The translations under genes were made by a program, and so were the position numbers. Shown here in pieces: positions 59,601 through 64,000 of a stretch of DNA of 64,000 nucleotides (positions are counted from its first letter, which is position 1; each line of letters starts with the position of its first letter). Source of the stretch: Stenogyne calaminthoides. Taxonomy: Eukaryota > Streptophyta > Magnoliopsida > Lamiales > Lamiaceae. Under the pieces are notes generated by a model. It worked only from the letters and a program-made list of their open reading frames with translations. It did not search any database and was not told where the DNA came from. The stretch is taken from NCBI GenBank assembly GCA_037126765.1, contig JBBCBC010000027.1, positions 9,324,406-9,388,405 on the forward strand, read 5' to 3'.

Positions 59601-59629
59601 CCCGCGAAATTCGCGGGGTTATGTACTAG
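59601..59629 (+). mobile_element. Helitron 3' terminus
   Basis: A palindrome, CCCGCGAAATTCGCGGG (59601-59617), is followed 8 bases later by CTAG (59626-59629) and a T, the hairpin-plus-CTRR end of Helitrons, which insert between A and T. The 5' end (expected TC after A) was not identified; the array at 57815 probably lies inside the element. Confidence 0.65.
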
Positions 59630-59698
59630 TACATATATAATTAAGGAGACGCATTGTTCAAATTCCAACAAATGCCTCGATTGCACTTTGTATGTCAA

Positions 59699-60212
59699 TC
59701 AATAATGGCTACAATTTGCATATAGCTGACCGTCTTTCGGGGTCTTGCATTTGTAGCATTCCGTCTTGCTTGCATAGTTGTGCATGCCGCATCCAAATCT
59801 GTACAAGTATATCAAATGAAATAATATTAGACTAGTATTTATATTAAATAATGATATATACTTTGAAGAATAGAGTTGAATATAGTGCAAGTGTGCAACA
59901 TTACCTGTTGCAAATCCAGTCACCGGTTTTCCAACCAGGAATGCCTATGCCTGCGCCAGCCGACGTCATCATTGGGGGCCCACCACACCTGTAGCACGTG
60001 CTGCGGCTGGCGTAGTTGTGGGACCCGCAATTCATAGCATTGCAATACCAATCTCCGGCCAACACTGCCTCGGTTTTGTTATGAGTTGCGTATGAGGACA
60101 CGTCGGCTGACGTGGCGTATTTGGGACAGCTGCACCGCTGGCACGACTCCCGTTTCTTGAAGTTGATGTGCTGGCACGCACAACACATCCAATCTCCGCC
60201 TCCCACGTTCAT
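59699..60212 (-). CDS. Small protein with three RanBP2-type zinc fingers, copy 2
   Basis: Two exons on the minus strand, 59905-60212 and 59699-59798, with a 106-bp GT-AG intron, 135 residues. The first 36 residues are identical to copy 1, starting MNVGGGDWMCCACQHINFKK. Three fingers with W, four Cys and the central Asn are complete; the third is split by the intron at the same position as in copy 1. The linker between fingers 2 and 3 differs (GGPPMMTSAGAGIGIPGWKTGDW against TAYAAAYDAVPGWKTGDW). The C-terminus is YANCSHY. The short intron is probably the ancestral size. A Helitron end lies 70 bp downstream of the stop. RNA binding is likely from the family; the target is unknown. Confidence 0.9.
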
Positions 60213-60323
60213 TTTTGTTGAAAATTAATTGAATTAATATAATATATATATATGTATGTATGGGGTATTTGTTAATCACTTTGAAGTTTAGTTTGGTGAT
60301 GATTAATTGAGAATGGATGGAGA

Positions 60324-60331
60324 TATATATA
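60324..60331 (-). promoter_or_regulatory. TATA box of zinc-finger gene copy 2
   Basis: TATATATA on the minus strand (CACTATATATATCTCC), about 112 bases upstream of the ATG, at the position matching the copy 1 TATA box. Confidence 0.6.
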
Positions 60332-63300
60332 GTGCTGAAAAGTGGAACTTCTGTTTGTGGGACCCCATGATGAAACTATATATCTTGTCTAGATATATGC
60401 ATGTATTCTGTTTACGCGCTCTTGTTTTCTTAGCTTGGATTCCAAAACCAGGATTCTAACCAATTACTTAGATTGATCTATTAATTCCAACTTTCTCCAC
60501 AAACTTTTCTTTTTGCATGACCTACGAAGTATGCAGGGCATGGGAGACTGGGATTCCCAATTCCACTTTTTCGTATTTCATATCCTTTTGGATCATTAAA
60601 ATATATGGACCAAAAATATATATAGTAGTTCGATGGATTTTTTTTTTATTCTATGTACTATTCATTCATATTATGGATTATAAAGTGAAATAAGTATTAA
60701 TTATGAGAGATGTGATCTCATTCGGACACCCAATCTGAAGTTTTTCTATTGCAATTTGTCTTTGTTGTCCTTCTATTTAATGATATATAGGCATGTAGAA
60801 TTTATCGGAATTTGTGTTACACAATGATGTAGCAATATTACAAGTAAATAGAGAATTATTAATGAATGAATTATCAATATCGCCAAAAAAAATTTCAACA
60901 AAATAATTTCAATTTTAAAAAGTGAGGATTGTCTATGACATGTCTACAGATTTTAATTATCTAATAGGTAAACAAATTATCAACAAGTAAATTGTCTGCA
61001 TATTTAATGTAATTTTTGTAGACAAACAAACTACTTACATAATAGGTAATTTGCTTGCTTATATATTTAACGGAATTTCTGTAGGCAACAAATTACCTAC
61101 AAAAATATTTTGTAGCTAATTATTTATTTTCTTTCAATGTAGCATCTTCTTACAGCTTCTTTTAATGTTACCAAAGAAATTAGATGATTGAGTTTTCGAT
61201 CGGAGGGACCACGACTAAGGAATCAGATGATTGAGCTACGTTCAAATTCTATCTATTTAGGATGTTGGTGAAAGAATTTTGTTTCATCTAAAAATCCGAA
61301 TGTATAAAAAGGTACGAAATTAATTAGTTTATTTAATTTCCCTCAACGGTTGAAAACCCACAAAACGAAGATGATTTTTTTTTTCTTTAATTAATTAATG
61401 GTGTATGGATTGAGGTTCTTGATGACATGATAGAACATATTGTGTGTTTAATTAACTAATTTTGGGTTGAAGTTCCTGCTAACACGAACTTATCTTTAAA
61501 AACAATTGACCGAGTACGTATATACGAGAAACATTCAAAATATTTAAGGCATAAATTGAGACATTCTAAAAAATTTGACACGTGGAATTCTAATAAAATC
61601 ATGACGCGATGCATATATTCGATGTTGATGTCTTTCAATAAACGAAGCGGGTCATTCCTTTAATTAAGGTATTCTATATCTCATCGATCATTAATGATAA
61701 TATTATTTTGAATATATGCATGACATGTGTCTAGCTAGTTAAAAATAAACGAATTATAAAATACATGAATTTGAAACTAGCTAGTTAAAAATAAACGAAT
61801 TATAAAATACATGAATTTGAGATAGAGGGATGAATATTTTGCGATGGTGCATGCAATATTCACCTCACCGCACAATTTATGTTTGGAAAAAACAATTGGA
61901 TAATGCTACTTTCGCATGATTCCGATTGAATGCATTATTAGGAAAGATGGAGTTGTAAAATGTTATTCTGTATTATATATATTCTGTGCCCATTTGTGGG
62001 AGGCGTTATGTGGGGAAGATGTTATTTGTGGAATTTTCAGCTTCACTTCAGATGCATCGATCATATACGCGGGGGGCCGCCGCTGATCTGTTTGGACCAA
62101 TTGCCTACGTGGCTTCCATCTAACCAGCATATATTCCCCCTTTAATCAACATATGCTACGTACCTTCTAAAGTCCCCAATATCTCTACTCTAAAATTGAT
62201 TGTTAAATTATCTTTTAACAATGTTCCTATTACGCTCCTTTAAAAAAACATTTAAAATAAGGTGCACTTTATATGAAATATGACACACGTGTCAGAATGA
62301 AAAGCGATAAATACATAGTGAAAAGTTCGCGAATTTTATGTGGATCAAATTGAGTTAAATGGATTTTTTAAAATAAAATTCGCTAAAAAACAAGATATAA
62401 AAACTCACTCCGAGATCTGTATTACTATAAGGGCATATATATATTATTGTGAGTACATGTATGTGTTAATATAATAAAGAATCCGTGAAACATGACTCGT
62501 GGGTCCGAAGGAGAAACACATAAAATAGAGGGAAAATTTACTGATTATGTGCGGGTTGATCTGGGTCAAATTTTTTTTTTTAATAAAATTCCCATAAAGA
62601 CAAATCTACAGAATTCGCTCTGATCGAGGTCTGTGCTACTATAAGAGCAAATATGTATTATTATAAGTACATGTATGTGTTACTGTAAGGACAAATAACA
62701 CTTTCTCTCGTTTTCTTATCTAGTTCTCCTTCTGACATGTGATCAATTGATTTATATAAAGACTCAACCCACCAGATTATACCATTGAGTTAGTAAAAGT
62801 ATCTTTTTTTTTCATAATTACATATTAACACATAATTACTCTTTCAGTAACACGTGTTAATTTGCCTTTATATTCTTTCTTACAAGTATAAAGCGAATAA
62901 GTTTCACACAAAAATTTGTGAAATTGGTTAATTAAAGGGTATGACTTATATTACTAAAATGTATTACTTATGATAATTATAGAGTATGTCTTACATAAAT
63001 AGTATTACTCGTAACACTGAATGATGTGACTTATATCACAATAATAATATTAATAATAATAACTAAATGATCATATCTATAAATATGAAATTAATTTTAC
63101 GGTGTTCGAGATCTACTCGTTCAAGAAACGAGAACTTATTCTTCATAATGCACATTCATTGTCAAATTCTATTTATCTATGCATGGTTTAGATTCCAACT
63201 TTTTTTTAACAATAATTCAATAATCAATATAGTCACTTGAAAAAGATGGAAGTCTGATTTGATCATGGAATGTGTCATGTTTGTATATTTTGACGGCGTG

Positions 63301-64000
63301 TATTGTGACGAGAATCCTTTTTTTCAATATGTCTGTTCATATATCAGTATTAATTAATTAATAAATTTAATTACAAGCATGCATATATAATGTTTCATTG
63401 GAAAGTCCATGCATTTAACACGCTTGACCACATGAAGCAGTCAAAAGGTCCTTTACCTACCGACACATCGGATCTTCTATTTTAATTACATCATGTAATT
63501 GATGCAATTTTAATTAATTCTTTATATATATAATGAAAATATTAATTCACATGAAAACAATTAATTATTAAATTATATAAAAGAAAGTATAAATTTGTAG
63601 TTTCAACATTATTAGTACTTTTTTAATTATATAAAACTAACATTTTTTATCATATCATTGAACTACTTATTCTATGATTCCAAAAGAGTGTCAGTTTAGT
63701 TGAAATTCTCTAATCAAAATTGCATTAATAGTACAGTACAGTGTTACAATGTTATTAACACACATATATATATATATATATTATAATAGGAATCTGACTG
63801 GACCGATTTGATGGCTACTACGGCCGTTAATTCTATCAACACAAAATGAAGGAAGCCAGATTCCAGTTTTACACATTTTGTGCAACACTTAAAGTTACTG
63901 CTTTTGCTAGCTTTGAAATAGATAATTCATTTTCTTCAAAAAGATTTTACTATTATGGATTGAGATGGAATGCATCACTCAATTATTAATAACTGACTAC
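60332..64000. other. Upstream region of zinc-finger gene copy 2, no further gene
   Basis: It contains the promoter (including CCAAAACCAGGATTCTAAC near 60444, related to AAAGCAGGATTCTGACAG near 24842) and the conserved block at 61975-62030. 61724-61817 holds a direct repeat with AGCTAGTTAAAAATAAACGA twice, 47-48 bp apart. 62310-62710 holds two diverged copies of a dispersed repeat. The end of the window still matches the first duplication unit. Confidence 0.5.
61975..62030. other. Conserved upstream block, copy 2
   Basis: Partner of 26259-26317: TATATATTCTGTGCCCATTT then GTGG, AGGCGTTATG, GGGGA, GATGTTATTTGTG. It stands out from diverged surroundings and is followed by CCTACGTGGC as in copy 1 (TTACGTGGC). 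Confidence 0.5.

Overview
This is plant nuclear DNA. The evidence is the small exons with GT-AG introns, the abundant MITEs, two CACTA transposons and a Ty3/Gypsy retrotransposon of the Tat type. A dicot is likely; I cannot fix the species. I support three host genes. The rest is transposon-derived or AT-rich sequence in which I see no gene.

1-4.7 kb: LTR-like sequence, two small PIF-type MITEs, intergenic DNA. 4.8-15.4 kb, minus strand: an 11-exon ARF GTPase-activating protein gene of the AGD14 type (643 codons predicted, all splice phases consistent). Nearly every intron over 400 bp holds a MITE, a foldback or an LTR fragment. One intron holds a MITE inside a MITE inside a dimeric element. 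15.5-22.9 kb: repeats, including a broken plant mariner transposase.

22.9-28.6 kb and 59.7-64.0 kb are two copies of one segmental duplication. Each carries, on the minus strand, a two-exon gene for a small protein with three RanBP2-type zinc fingers, plus a related upstream region. The first copy's intron has been enlarged by a hAT-type MITE with a perfect 8-bp target duplication.

Between these copies lie two related CACTA elements in opposite orientation: 30122-35518 (TSD AGT) and 36757-55520 (TSD GAA). Each encodes one 13-exon gene for an En/Spm-associated protein ending in a Ulp1-type cysteine protease domain; I find no catalytic TNPD transposase. A 13.2-kb Tat-type Gypsy element (39705-52937, TSD AATAT, minus strand) sits inside intron 4 of the second copy. 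It has gag, a damaged protease, RT, RNase H, a second archaeal-type RNase H, a frameshifted integrase, and an opposite-strand gene region with its own TATA box and candidate introns. The insertion order can be read directly, because unoccupied sites survive in paralogous sequence.

55.5-59.7 kb holds MITEs, a retroelement primer-site-like motif, an odd array that looks like repeated 11-nt exons between splice signals, and a Helitron 3' terminus about 70 bp downstream of the second zinc-finger gene.
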